Positions 1-11,281 of a stretch of DNA of 60,000 nt are shown here, piece by piece. The notes beneath the pieces were generated by a model. That model searched no databases, had not been told where the DNA came from, and worked only from the letters and a program-made list of their open reading frames with translations. This DNA comes from Adiantum capillus-veneris (taxonomy: Eukaryota; Streptophyta; Polypodiopsida; Polypodiales; Pteridaceae). The translations under genes and the position numbers were made by a program. Location of the stretch: the NCBI GenBank assembly GCA_014529385.2, contig CM043960.1, positions 71,401,410-71,461,409 of the forward strand, given 5' to 3'. Position 1 is the stretch's first letter. Every line of letters begins with the position of its first letter.

Positions 1-14
1 AATTTTGACTTCAC

Positions 15-16
<2 letters not shown>

Positions 17-49
<33 letters not shown>
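17..49. repeat. (TG)n microsatellite
   Basis: Uninterrupted TG dinucleotides, about 16 units. Confidence 0.95.
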
Positions 50-51
<2 letters not shown>

Positions 52-634
52 GTTATGCTCTGTCTTGTGAAAAGTATTCGTCACTTTCCTATGAAAACTT
101 GCTGGCCAAAGGAAATTGTGAAAAGAAACATGATTTAATACCTGGCATGCTCTAGCTCCTGCATGTTGTGGTGAGCAACCAACCCACAGCCTAGGGCCAC
201 AATACTAAAGCAAAATTAACAAATTAGCTTGGAAGCCATCTGGAAGGTGAGATGCAAAAAATGCCGCTCTTGGCGCAGGAGCCGTTGCAAAAGCTGGTGG
301 TTGAAAGGGCTGATGCAGAGGCAGCTATTTGTGCTCTGATATTATGCTATATAGTGCACAACAGGATGAAAGAGATACAATGGAGCAATAGCGGAAAGTC
401 AAAGAAAGAGACCTGTAGGCTATATGATAGCTTGCATCAATTACGTCATCACATTAAGAGGCTGCTAAATTCTTCTGCTGTTCAGTGTAATTTAGGTGGA
501 GCTTTGGCATCTGCGTTAGGGAGTCGCGTCGAGGTTCCGTTGTGAGAGTTGATTGTGTTCTTACCATGGTCAAGGGAGCACACTGTTAAGAGGCCATACT
601 TATCACATTCATGAGGAGAGAGAGCTTAGGTGTA

Positions 635-690
<56 letters not shown>

Positions 691-960
691 AGTCACTTCA
701 CAAGCTCTGTCATCTTCTAATTAGTAAGTTCAGACTTCTCTGACCTTATTGGGGGGTGGGGGGGGGTGATTTTATTAAAATATGTCTTTGTAGAGGCCTT
801 TGTATGTTTTACAGAACTAATGTGTATGGGGTTTTCAGGATGGGCTGTATTGTCAAGGGTCATCAGAGATTATTTGAAGTCAGAACCACACTTCTCTATT
901 TACAAAACATACTCCTAGTTCTCTCTTAAATCCGAGTTTAAATGCAAGGCTTTTTGGCAG
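50..960. other. Non-coding or intronic sequence upstream of the RING exon
   Basis: No recognisable protein domain. An open frame at 252-545 (97 codons, plus strand) has no motif I know and is not clearly a gene. The tract contains a GT microsatellite (637-688) and a G-rich run near 750-766. Because 959-960 is a good splice acceptor for the next exon, this stretch is probably intron of the same gene; that is inference. The exon that should encode the first half of the RING finger is not visible here. Confidence 0.4.
637..688. repeat. (GT)26 microsatellite
   Basis: Pure GT repeat, 52 bp, within probable intron sequence. Confidence 0.95.
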
Positions 961-1176
961 GTTTCCATGTGCCATGCATTGATAACTGGCTAAATCGCAA
1001 GCCTTTTTGTCCAATATGCAAGCGGGATGTACATAACAATGGTAGCGAAACAAATTCATGTGAACGGACTCCCTTGTTAAGCTCCATCTCGTGGCAATTG
1101 GGTTCTAACCTACCAATTCTAGTCTCATCAAGTGCAAGTGCACACATGATTTCTGCAACAACAGAGTCAGCATCTG
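961..1176 (+). CDS. Internal exon of an RMR-like PA-TM-RING-H2 receptor / E3 ligase (partial gene)
   Basis: The exon reads from an AG acceptor at 959-960 to a GTAAGT donor at 1177-1182. It encodes the second half of a C3H2C3 RING finger: a His for zinc, then FHVPCIDNWL and CPICKRD, which supply His-Cys and Cys-x2-Cys. About 13 residues later comes ERTPLLSS, close to the serine-flanked TPLL tail motif of plant RMR proteins. RMR family members carry a lumenal protease-associated domain, one membrane segment and a cytosolic RING-H2, and take part in sorting to the protein storage vacuole; many PA-TM-RING proteins are E3 ubiquitin ligases. The PA domain, membrane segment and first RING half lie in exons I cannot find, presumably off the window to the left. 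It could also be an exon of a pseudogene, but there is no stop and both splice sites are good. This is the only convincing host coding sequence in the window. Confidence 0.7.
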
Positions 1177-3070
1177 GTAAGTCTTTCCTCTTTCAAACTG
1201 AATGAAGAACAAACACTGCACACGGGAGGGAGGACGTCTGTATTCTGTGAAGAGTTCACACTTTTTGTATTAACAGTACAGACTTTGCCTATTTGCAGGT
1301 GACATTTGCTGAACTCGGGCAATCTAGGGTTCAATTCTGTTTCTTTTGTGGATGGCTACAAACTCAATAAGCTGTCCTGAAAAGATATATTGTGCATATT
1401 TGTGCAGAAGTTCTGTGCTAGAACATAATACGGGAAAAATCTGAATTATTTGTATTGAGTAATTGTATCATTTTCCAACTGGATTTGATTGCTGTAATCT
1501 ATCAAGTACTCATCACACAGTTTGCTTGGTGTATGTGCTTCGATTAGGGTGAGCTTGTGTAGCTTTTGGCCAAGAAATTGGTTGGTATTGACCTGTTATA
1601 GTAGTCACATGACCAGATAGGAAGCCTTGTGCTGGAGGAAAAACAGGGCTGTATTTATGATACTAAAGGGGCAACTATATTTAAAAGATGGCGAAATGTA
1701 GTTGGCGGTACAAGACTAGGATAATGGCCAAGCGAGTAGCACTTGGTAAAAGCTATGCATTGGAAACGTCTGGATACATCTGAGAGAGTGGCCAAAGACT
1801 GCGTCAAAGAGCTCAAGGAAGCAAGTCTGAAAGAGACAGATGATGTATGGAAAGGAGCCATGGAATGGCAAAAAACTGAGAACTTGAAGTATAAACCTCT
1901 CCCAAAGAGAGTACAAAGTGCCCCGGCAACATGAGAATGTCCAAATGTAGGATGATCTCCATGTATCCACCAAGCTCCAAGACAAAAGAGAAAACTAGAG
2001 CTCCAAGACAAAAGAGAAAACTAGAGAGTAAGAGATAACAACACCCAAAAGCTGCAGCTTGACCTTTGCCCAAGGATGTTGGGCAATCGTGAAGTATTGC
2101 AACGTCTCTGCTCCAGAGCATGATGAGTTGGAAGAGCAGATCGAATTTGTATGGTGGTTCAAGCTGTCAAACACAGTACCATGATGCCAATGCATTGTGC
2201 AATATCCTCTACTGGTGTAGGAATGAGAGGTGGTTGCATAGTGAGTGTACCAAACCTAATCATGTGTGGGCGACACATACCATGCAGTATAATTGTGGAA
2301 GTGGTGGACAAGAACCAAATGTGTTCTGCACAGTGAGAACATTTTTTGTTGGCATGCTAAAGCATACCTCAAGAGGAGTACAAAGTTTTGTTTGGCTTAT
2401 TCTAAGTGTGTGAATGGGTCCCTTTATCTAAGGCATCGTGCGTTCATGTCTTCCTTGTCCCTTGTTTGTTTTTTAATACCAACTCTTTTCTTTTTTTTGA
2501 AGTTTGTAAATGAGACCCTTCCATGCCACTTCCTTTTCTTTAGGCTTTGTGAACCTTCACCTTGTTCCATGACCTTTTTGAACCTGCTTCAAAGGGGTAA
2601 TGCCTTAGTGATGCCTCCCCTTTTTGCTAATGAAAAAAGAGAGATCATTTTAATATTTTATTTTTGGAATTGATTACTTTCTGATTGGTGCATGAAGTTA
2701 GTGGTCATTTATTTCATTGGTTGGATGGGATAGGTTTTCTAGGAAAATCAGTGAATAGATTGCTTTAGTGAATTCTCGAGATCGTGAAGATATCCTCGTT
2801 GCCTACATGTTGCCACGGGGGTTGCCTACATGGTGCTCACCTCAAGCCGTGTGCGCCTCTTCCATGCCAACCTGGCTGTGCATTCCTCTTCCTTGCCAAC
2901 CTGGTGTCCTTGCGACCAGCTATTGCCTCTGGTAGTGCCACCTGGCAGCACAAGGTCCACGCAAGCTTCAGCAACAGGTGCAGGCAGATCTCGAGCTGCA
3001 GGAGTTCGAGTGGGATCAGATGAGGGCATGGAGATAGGGGGAGTACAAGCAGCCTCGAAGCCTCGAGCTG
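1177..3070. other. Unassigned sequence downstream of the RING exon
   Basis: The first bases form a strong splice donor, so at least the beginning should be intron. Short open frames (plus strand 1743-1934, 2120-2413, 2293-2673; overlapping frames on both strands at 2784-3126) have no known motif and no consistent frame. The 2770-3070 part is more GC-rich than its surroundings and sits directly against the LINE A boundary. It may be further degraded repeat, but I cannot name it. Confidence 0.35.
1974..2025. repeat. 26-bp tandem duplication, two identical copies
   Basis: The unit beginning GCTCCAAGACAAAAGAG occurs at 1974-1999 and again without change at 2000-2025. This is a simple recent duplication in non-coding sequence. 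Confidence 0.9.
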
Positions 3071-3376
3071 CAGGGAGTCCAAATGGGTCTTCACTGAGGG
3101 CTGCCCGCAAGCCAATGTATTATTAGAATTGAGATGAATGAGAGCAAGGTCTTTGATCAAGCGAAGCTCCTCAGGCAATTAGCCATCCCTGCTACCATTT
3201 CATGTCAGGGATCATCCAGTGCGGGTGCGCAAAACACACCCTCGTACATACATACATACATCCGAGCTGACCCAACTAGCAGTCACATTGGACGGGTGGG
3301 AGAAGATAAAGCCTTTTCCATGCTTGCAAAGCTATGTAAGCATCACGAAGTTTGTCATTGTCGAAATTGAGGAGGT

Positions 3377-4108
3377 CTACTTGCTCAAACACAAGGTTGA
3401 GTTGGCGGATGCCAGCGAGGGAATAGAAATCAGCCACTTGGCGTTGGTGATGTTCAATTTCAATTGCGCGTCGAAAATGGAGATCAGAGAAGTGTAATTC
3501 TGTTGGGGAGGACTGCCAGCAATACTAGAATGCAGACGGGTGAATCTAGAGAAATCCATTGAGTGAATGGACCTTCTAGGCTGAAGCTTCCTCAAGAGGC
3601 CTGTGCCCATCTTTGCTTCTTCTTCATCGTCCGAAAGCAGCACCAGGCTCCTGTCCTTGTCGGAATCATCCGAGCAATCAGAGAGACGAAAGGCCTCTCC
3701 ATATATCTCCATCCATTTGTGCTGCCAGATCTCCCATGATGGTCTACTGAGGGGCCTCTCTATATATCTCCATTCATCTGTGTTGCAAGATCTCCCATGA
3801 TGGTCTACTGAGGGTCCCCATACCTAAACTTCGTAGAGCGTAGTTGAATTCTCTAGAGTGTCAAAAAGCCAGAGCTTTGTTCGTGGTTCCTGAACTTGAA
3901 TCTACAAACACATCCTCTCCAGTCCTCCCAAGGATGCGTAGGCTCTCGTCAGTCTAGTCTCTGATGCTCTCCTCAGTGAAAACACCGGTCCACTGAAAAC
4001 TACCCCAGAATAGGTATGTGCATCTGTGTACTCCACAGTCTCTTGGCCATATGTAAATGTGGGTGCTGACCTCCTGACCCACTGTGCTGTGGTGTTGAAC
4101 ACCATAAC
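3377..4108 (-). pseudogene. LINE A ORF2, C-terminal part and 3' region
   Basis: Read on the minus strand, 4108 to about 3830 continues the reverse transcriptase past Copia-1: the RT thumb region with VMVFNTTAQWVRRS, a Thr-Tyr-Gly-Gln stretch and LGGLERMCLQVQFQE. The frame then becomes unclear. At 3688-3815 a tandem repeat of about 65 bp sits in the frame, and the open stretch 3712-3377 (with DEEEAKMGTGLLRKLQPRRS) is conserved in LINE B, including its frame. That conservation suggests real C-terminal coding rather than chance, but I recognise no RNase H motif or zinc knuckle in it. Confidence 0.6.
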
Positions 4109-4430
4109 TGTAAAGAATGAGGATGCAAGAGAGCTACACAAGACAAGCACAAAGCACACAGAGATGGAAAGCTTCTTCTTCTTCTTCACAGAAAAGAGAG
4201 TACAAAATGACTAAGTGCTAACGCTGAAAAGTAGTACATATGTACATGCGGTCACTAAGTGTGAACTCGTTAGAAGCGTACTAGGCTGGCACTATAAGTG
4301 TAGTCCAACTGTAGAATCATTGGCAGAGATCCTCTGTGTCGGTCATCTAACGCGCCAGTGAGTAAATGCCGTAAGCGGCCAAGACGCGTAGTGGATGCCA
4401 GCTCAAGGTGTAGAGCTCGACATCTCAACA
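4109..4430 (-). repeat. Copia-1 3' LTR
   Basis: 322 bp, TG...CA ends, matching 9321-9642. It is flanked on the outside by the target repeat ATAAC and on the inside by a C-rich stretch (polypurine on the coding strand). Confidence 0.95.
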
Positions 4431-6646
4431 CTCCCCCTCGAGCTCTGTATGTCGCAGAGTCCAAGCATAGTCTGGAAACGTCGAAGCTTCTCAGCTCCGA
4501 GGGCCTTGATAAAGATATCCGCTATCTGCTCCTCTGTGCTGACGTAGACCAAGTCGATGTCGCCCGCCAACACTTGCTCTCGAACGTAGTGGTAATGGAC
4601 CTCTATGTGTTTGGTCCTCACATGGAACACTGGGTTCCTAGCCAACTGCATGTTGCTGAGGTTGTCACAATGGATGAAAATCTATTGGTCCACCTGCACT
4701 CCCAAGTCCTCAAGTAATGTGCGTAGCCAAGCTACCTCGCACGCCGCAACTGCTGCACCTCTGTACTCTGCCTCTGTGCTCGATAAAGCAACCATAGGTT
4801 GCTTTTTGCTGCTCCAAGTAACAACAGCACTCCCAAAAGAGAACATGAAGCCACTCGTAGATCTCCTATCAACAATGCTACCTGTCCAATCTGCATCTGT
4901 ATACCCATACAATGCTAATGGTGCATCTGCTGCATAGAACAATGCGTAGTCAAGAGTACCTTGCACATACCTAAGTGTGCGTCGTACTCCATCCAAATGT
5001 GGCTTCCTCGGAAGCTGCATGAACTGACTCTCCAAGCCTACTGTGTAGCTCAAGTCTGGCCTCGTGATAGTCAAGTAGATTAGACTACCCACAATCTTCC
5101 TGTACATGTTGACATCCTCAACAACATCACCCTTCTCTGCACTCAGCTTTGCATTCACATCCAAGGGAATAGAAATTGGCTTACAATCAGCCATACCATA
5201 CTTTGACAACATGTCCAAAGCATACTGTCTCTGTGATAGCCATACACTCTCTGGAGTCCTGATCACCTCAATGCCAAGAAAGTAGCGCAACTCGCTTAAA
5301 TCTTTCATTTCAAACTCCTGTTTGAGAAGACCCTTCACATGGTCAATCTCCATAGCATTGTCACCAACAATAATAAGGTCATCTACATATATGGTAATGA
5401 CCACAATCCCCACATCACTCTCACGTACATAGAGTGAATGATCGGCATGAGCTCTCCTAAAACCAATACTGACAAGATACTTGGCAATCCTATCATACCA
5501 TGCTCTAGAGCCCTGCTTCAAACCATACAAAGCTTTGAGAAGTATGCATACATAATCTGGGTAACCTGGATCGACATAACCAGGTGGCTGATCCATATAC
5601 ACTTCCTCTTGCAACTCACCATTCAAGAAGGCATTCTTTACATCCATTTGATGCATAATCCATCCTCTAGATGCAGCCACTGCTATGACAGCTCTCACAG
5701 TCGTCATCTTTGCCACTGAAGCAAAGGTCTCCTCATAGTCTATGTCATACGTCTGTGTATAACCTTTTGCGACCAACCTTGCCTTGTGACGCTCAATGTT
5801 ACCATCAGCCTTATGCTTGGTTTTATACACCCATTTACAACCAATAGCTTTCTTGCCACTTGGCAATGGCACAAACTCCCATGTGTCATTTGCTTCCAAT
5901 GCAGCCATCTCTTCATTCATTGCATCATCCCAATGCACATTTTCAACTGCATCCTCAAAACATGTGGGCTCCACATCCTGTATCACCTTAGCCATGTAGG
6001 CTTGGTGATGCGCTCGATACCCATCATAAGTCAATTTCTGAACTGGATTTTTGACTCTATTAGATCTGCGTGGTCCTGCGTCACTCCTTTGCCCTCTAGC
6101 ATCTTCTTGTACTTTTCTTACACCAGGTGTCCTGATAGCCGGAATTCCAAATTCTTCATCAAGACTTTGTTCAGAACCATCTGAATCCATCTCTACATGT
6201 GAAAAACTTGATGATGCATCAGCCATAAAGGGAGGTTCATCAACATTTTCCTTTCCTTTTCGTGATACATTCCCTGTACCTGTTGGTGGAGTAACCTGCG
6301 TACGTAGTCTACCATTCCATGGTTTCTCAACAGAGCCACGAGAAGAGGACTCTTGTGGTCCACTCAAAACCTGTGACTGTGGCCTCACATTTTGTACAAC
6401 CACATCATCTTTTACATCAGCCCCAATAGTGCCATATGCATTACTGTACCAACTGCTCATCTCATCAAAGATTACATCTCTGCTCACTCGTAATTCTTGT
6501 GTAGTAGGATTGTAGCACCTGTACCCCTTTTGTTCAAGGGAATATCCCACAAGAATACATTTCTCTGCTTTAGGATCCAATTTCCTACGCAACTCATCCG
6601 GTACATGCACGTAAGCTATGCAGCCAAACACTTTCAAGTGTGCCAA
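4403..6646 (-). pseudogene. Copia-1 integrase C-terminus, reverse transcriptase and RNase H
   Basis: A long frame of 654 codons runs from 6646 to 4682, then a stop, then about 80 more codons in the RNase H C-terminus. In order it has: the integrase-to-RT linker (LKVFGCIAYVHVP, VGYS), RT with WVYKTKHKADG and RLVAKGYTQ, MDVKNAFLNG, LYGLKQGSRAWY, catalytic YVDDLII, the KDLSELRYFLGIE region, then RNase H with YTDADW, STSG, SSTEAEYR and, after the stop, HCDN followed by TKHIEVHYHYVRE. All RT catalytic aspartates are present. Just upstream of 6646 an in-frame TAG (about 6675) cuts this frame from the integrase core. The stop near 4680 probably arose from CAG or CAA. Confidence 0.93.
4431..4440 (-). 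other. Copia-1 polypurine tract
   Basis: CTCCCCCTCG on the plus strand reads as a GA-rich purine run on the element strand, immediately inside the 3' LTR, where plus-strand DNA synthesis is primed. Confidence 0.8.
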
Positions 6647-7373
6647 ATCACGCTTTGTACATGTAAACTTTTCCTAAGGTGTTACATCATGCACCGCAGC
6701 TATAGGTGTCCTGTTCATAATGTACACAGCTGTATTTACAGCTTCAGCCCAGAAATGATGAGGCATGTTCTTCTCATTCATCAATGCACGTGCAACCTCT
6801 GCAATGTGCCTGTTTTTCCTTTCTGCGACCCCATTCTGCTATGGAGTATATCTGCATGTAAACTGCCTGCGTACACCATGCATTCGCAGAAAATCTGAAA
6901 AATCATTGGAGAAGTACTCTCCCCCTCCATCTGACCTCAATGTCTTGATCATCGCAGCTGTAGGTGTCCTGTTCATAATGTACACAGTTGTATTTACAGC
7001 TTCAGCCCAGAAATGATGAGGCATGTTCTTCTCATTCATCAATGCACGTGAAACCTCTGCAATGTGCCTGTTTTTCCTTTCTGCGACCCCATTCTACTAT
7101 GGAGTATATCTATATGTAAACTGCCTGCGTATACCATGCATTCGCAGAAAATCTGAAAAATCATTGGAGAAGTACTCTCCCTCTCCATCTGACCTCAATG
7201 TCTTGATTTGCATATCTGTCTCCTTCTCAATCATGACTTTGAAGTCTTGAAAGTGACCAAACACTTCACTTTTGTTACGCATGAAGTAGACCCATACTTT
7301 TCTTGTATGGCCATCAATGAAAGAGACATAATACCTACAACCATGTATACTTGCAGTATCGGTTGGACCTCAA
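6647..7373 (-). pseudogene. Copia-1 integrase core, containing a tandem duplication
   Basis: The frame continues from the protease block after a TGA just past VVHTD. The core reads YYVSFIDGHTRKVW, then LRSDGEGEYFSNDF and HFWAEAVNT. Two successive copies of an 86-codon block are present (258-bp repeat, see 6695-7210). In one copy the codons for the two glutamines before NGVAE are both TAG; in the other one of the two is TAG. The Asp-Asp-Glu catalytic residues can still be seen, but the duplication and stops destroy the enzyme. Confidence 0.88.
6695..7210. repeat. 258-bp tandem duplication within Copia-1 integrase
   Basis: Sequence starting CGCAGCTATAGGTGTCC at 6695 recurs at 6953 with few changes (CGCAGCTGTAGGTGTCC). 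The offset is 258 bp, exactly 86 codons, so the reading frame is preserved. Other known Copia integrases have one copy of this block. Confidence 0.93.
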
Positions 7374-8155
7374 ACATCTGTGTGCACCACCTCAAGTGGC
7401 TTTTTACATACATTGCGCTCATGTGGAAATGAGCCCTTTGATTGTTTTCCAAACTGGCATGCTGCACACACTTTATGCATACCATCCACCTTGAATTTGG
7501 GCAAACCTTTTACAATCTGTTTTGATTGCATGCTGCGCAATCTCTGCTCATTGACATGGCCAATGCGTTTGTGCCAAATGTCAACATCAGCCACAACACC
7601 TGTGCCTTGTGCAAATAATGCAGCTTTTACCTCAGGCATGTCTACATTCAACGTAAACATTCTGTCCACACATTTGTCCTCTGTGATTAGCTTACAACCA
7701 TTCTGGAAATCTTCTACATAACAGCCATTTGGATTGAAGCGAACCTGCAAACCCTGCTCAACCATTTGTCCAACAGAAACAAGATTCTTTGTAATGTTTG
7801 GGACATGAAGTACATCCGCTAAGTACTTTGATTTTCCACTCTTCGTATTTAGAGGTATGTCCCCTACATGAGCAATGGGGTGAGCTGTGTCATCTCCTGT
7901 CTGCACATAGCCTGACACATCTGGTTTGCGCATATCTCGAAACCACTCTCCACGAGACGTCATGTGATTAGAGGCACCTGAATCCACATACCAAACATCA
8001 TCTTGGGTGGAATTCTCTGTAGTCATTGTATTCATTACATGCTGCATAATAAACATGCGCTTGTTTTTGCTGTCATCTGCATCTCTGCTAGTAGATGCAT
8101 AGTTGCCTTGTTCTCTCTTTCCACTTGCTTTTCCCTTTGGACAGTCACGTGACAT
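7370..8155 (-). pseudogene. Copia-1 gag end, aspartic protease and integrase zinc-binding domain
   Basis: Frame of 261 codons. It opens with the last part of the gag zinc knuckle (HMSRDCPKGK), then the retropepsin active site VWYVDSGASNHM around residue 58, which has the expected Asp-Ser-Gly. Then comes the GAG-pre-integrase region with an HHCC zinc finger: WHKRIGHVNEQRL and CAACQFGKQ. It ends at a TGA right after the first catalytic Asp of integrase. Apart from the stop the protease is intact in sequence. Confidence 0.92.
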
Positions 8156-8165
8156 GTGACCTCTT

Positions 8166-9008
8166 TCACCACAACCAACATTCTCTGCTATCTGGAGTAT
8201 GTTGCTGCCTGCTTGATCCTACACCACGACCTCTTTGACTCCTCCTGCCTTGAGACTGGTTTCCCCTGCCACCTGTATTGTTTTGATTTGATTGACCTTC
8301 TAAAAATTGGCCCCTACAACCCCTTGGGCCTCGACCACGACCTCTACCTCTACCTCTGTTGGAGTTAGAATAGAAGGCCTGTTCAGAATTATTTCTGCCA
8401 TGAGAAGAAGATGTGTCAAGGTTCTTCTCCTCAAGAATAAGCATAGAAATCAAATCTTGGAACACGGGGATGTCGTCTCTTGTATTCATGGAAGACCTAA
8501 AATGTACATACTCATCTCCTAGACCATCCAAGCATGCACGGACAATGTCATCGTCTTCCACTGAGACTTTAATAGATCCAAGAGCCTCAATGATACTCTT
8601 GATCTTCAAAGCATAATCATTGATGGAGAGGTTGTTCCTCTTAACTTGATTTAGCTCCGACTTTAGTTGAAGCTTCCTGGCCTTGGTGTTCACCTCGAAC
8701 ACTCTGCCTAAGTTTTTCCATGCAATGGCGGGGGTTTCAGCATCTTGTAGATAGCCCCTCATGCCATCTGTGATGCTCATAGAAAGCCAATACATCACTT
8801 TTCTCTGGCCTTGTTGTCAGCCCCTCAAAGCTTTCCTTTGTTCTGCTGTAGCATTTGCCTCGGGAATCTCTGGTTCCTTTTCATTGTCTCCTTCTACATA
8901 GTCCCAATAACCTTTTCCTTTTAGGAAATTTTTTATTCTGAACTTCCATGCAGGGTAGTTATTTTTCTCAAGCTTCTCAGTAACAATCTGACTGAAACCG
9001 TCAGACAT
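8166..9008 (-). pseudogene. Copia-1 gag
   Basis: The start at 9008 reads MSDGFSQIVTEKLEKNNYPAW, typical of Copia gag N-termini (a NYxxW motif). A TGA stop at about 8816-8818 breaks it; the frame then resumes (YWLSMSITDG, QLKSELNQVK, an RGRGRGRG basic stretch). The CCHC zinc knuckle near 8180 is split by a frameshift: two bases appear to be missing between the first and second cysteines. The product would have been the capsid-like structural protein that packages the RNA. Confidence 0.9.
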
Positions 9009-9308
9009 CTTGAAGCACTAAGACAAAATAGCTGCAATCTGCAAAAACCTGCAAATCTGCTGAACTTGCTATCGTGGTACCTGTAACGCTTTCTACACTC
9101 AAGGAGTGTCCACAATCAAGCGTACATACAACCACTGTACTTGTACAGTAAATCTCTGTATACTGCACTTTGGAGACCTGTTCAGAAACTTGTGCGAAAA
9201 ACCCCTAAAAAATTTTCGCTGCGCAAGGCGCCTTCGGCATCTGGTCGTGGATTGCGAATGAAGGGATTGTGATGCTCTTGCTCTCTTAGCCTCTCTTGCC
9301 TGCACCAG

Positions 9309-9320
9309 GCTCTGATACCA
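9309..9320 (-). other. Copia-1 primer-binding site (initiator Met tRNA)
   Basis: GCTCTGATACCA on the plus strand is TGGTATCAGAGC on the element strand, the standard site for plant initiator tRNA-Met, directly abutting the 5' LTR. Confidence 0.95.
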
Positions 9321-9642
9321 TGTAAAGAATGAGGATGCAAGAGAGCTACACAAGACAAGCACAAAGCACACAAAGATGGAAAGCTTCTTCTTCTTCTTCA
9401 CAGAAAAAAGAGTACAAGATGACTAAGTGCTAAAGCTGAAAAGTAGCACATATGTACATGCGGTTACTAAGTGTGAACTCGCTAGAAGCGTACTAGGTTG
9501 GCACTATAAGTGTAGTCCAGCTGTAGAATCACTGGCAGAGTTCCTCTGTGTCGGTCATCTAACGCGCCAGTGAGTAAATGCCGTAAGCGGCCAAGACCCG
9601 TAGTGGATGCCAGCTCAAGGTGTAGAGATCGACATCTCAACA
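9321..9642 (-). repeat. Copia-1 5' LTR
   Basis: 322 bp, matching 4109-4430, followed outside by the target repeat ATAAC (9643-9647). Confidence 0.95.
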
Positions 9643-11281
9643 ATAACCTTGGTCTTTCCAAGGTTGACAGACAATCCACTATCACGAGCAAATGTATGCA
9701 AAGCATCCAAGTGACGCTGCATCCCCTCTGGAGAGTCAGAAATCAACACAATATCATCAACATATAGTAACAATGGAATTTATGTCCTTGCTAGTTGAGC
9801 CCCTCTATCTCCTTGACGCTCTACATAATCTGAAAACTCATCCACATACATCCCAAAAAGAGTCGGAGATAGGGGGCATCCCTGCTTCACTCCAATAGTG
9901 GAGTGGACCATGTCAGGCATGCCGTCAGTAGTGCATGCCCGCCCCATCATTGTCTTGTATAAAGCCAAAATACCCACACCCATGTCCTGTAGTCTACGTA
10001 TAAGTTTGGCTCTCGGTACTATGTCAAAAGCTTTGCGGAAATCCACAAAGCTACAATAGATCCTCTTGCCATGGTGTCTACCCTCCTCAATAATAGCTCT
10101 GAGTGTCAAAATCTGGTCAAGAGCGGAGAAACCTCTCCTAAATCCTACTTGCCCTGGTGCTCGTATGCCCTCTCGCCATGCCTATCTACTCAGCTCCTGC
10201 TGAAGAACGGATGCATACAACCTAGCCAATGTATGACCAACCATGATGGTGCGATAATTCCCGGGAATCATGGGATCTCCTGACTTGAAAATAGGCACAA
10301 TCGTAGACATACTCCAAGTCTCAAGAAAGCCTTCATACATGGCTTGATTAAACATCATATTAAGAAGTTTTTCAAGCATATCTTTGGCATGGACGAAGTG
10401 CTCTGCTACCATACCATCATGATCATGTGGTCTCCTTGTCTTCATCCTGTCAATGGCTTTCCTTGCCCTCTCGGCAGTAAAGAAAGTACATGTCTCAGGG
10501 CATGTCTCTAGCAAGTCCGGCCAAGGTGGTTGCCCGGATGCTGTGTAGAGAGATGTGGCATATTCCCTCCATGTCTCTGTGCAGGTGACGTCAGGTGGTG
10601 GTCAATGCTCATGGAATAGCCTCCATGCTTCGCTTGAGTCTTGACTCATAAATAGCTGATATAGATCCCGCTCTAATTGGGATAGATAAGCCCTTTTCTT
10701 TCGGCATACTAGGCGGCGAAAGATAATCCTTGACTGTCTATGTGTGGTAATAACCATGAACACTTCCCTCTGTAATTCGATCCTCGTCTCTCTACACTCC
10801 TCATTATACCAGCTGTTTTGGGGCATGCTCCTAGATCCTCTTCGTGTAGGTTGGCTCTGAGGGTATGCCTCTGACGTTGCAATCATGGAGCGTCTCTGTC
10901 AATATCTGAGTGAGTTCATCTAGTGGCCGTCCCGGCTCCTGAGTGCATAGCTGCTTGTATATCTCATCCATATACGTCTCCCTCACGAAGGTATACCGAG
11001 TGTGTGTGGGGACCTCTCCTAATGGAGCTGTGATGAACTGAAATGTAAGAGTGAAAGACAAGATAGCATGATGAACTGCTACTCCAACTGGCCTAGTGCC
11101 CACGATGGAATCTTGAAAGAATGGAATGAGACCTGGCTGGGCCATAACATAATCCACTATACTAGCACCATGTCGATGTGGAAAGCATGTAAAACCTCTG
11201 GCTGTAGAAAATCTTTGTAGGCCATTCAAAATGGCCAATATATGTGCAGTTCCCATATCTATGAAGTATCTGCCATACTCA
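9643..11281 (-). pseudogene. LINE A ORF2: endonuclease C-terminal half and reverse transcriptase
   Basis: The endonuclease part starts at about 11281 (EYGRYFIDMGTAHILAIL, then CFPHRHGASIVDYVMAQPGL, where the conserved Ser-x-x-Asp region of AP-type endonucleases is visible, and a His-His in place of Asp-His). Then comes the linker with MPQNSWYNEEC. The RT has the palm motifs YCSFVDFRKAFD, TIGVKQGCPLSP and LLLYVDDIVLI, so the catalytic Asp pair is intact. Several stops and frame changes occur (for example just before LLLYVDD at about 9780, and between 10182 and 10109). Copia-1 interrupts it right after LGKTKV. Confidence 0.9.

Larger units (their letters stand above)
4109..9642 (-). mobile_element. 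Copia-1: complete Ty1/Copia LTR retrotransposon inserted in LINE A
   Basis: Both ends are clear: 322-bp LTRs beginning TG and ending CA, a 5-bp target-site duplication ATAAC at 4104-4108 and 9643-9647, a primer-binding site next to the right LTR and a polypurine tract next to the left one, so transcription runs on the minus strand. The gene order gag, protease, integrase, reverse transcriptase, RNase H is the Copia order. By eye the LTRs differ at about 13 of 322 positions, so the insertion is not recent. At least five in-frame stops, a frameshift at the gag zinc knuckle and a 258-bp internal duplication mean it cannot act on its own. Confidence 0.97.

Noticed and set aside
252-545. 97-codon plus-strand frame as a gene
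   Set aside because: No recognisable domain, no splice or promoter support, and it lies in probable intron.
2293-2673. 126-codon plus-strand frame with hydrophobic stretches
   Set aside because: T-rich composition produces Phe/Leu runs by chance; no motif and no supporting frame conservation.
4026-6898. Plus-strand frames over Copia-1
   Set aside because: They are antisense shadows of the minus-strand polyprotein.
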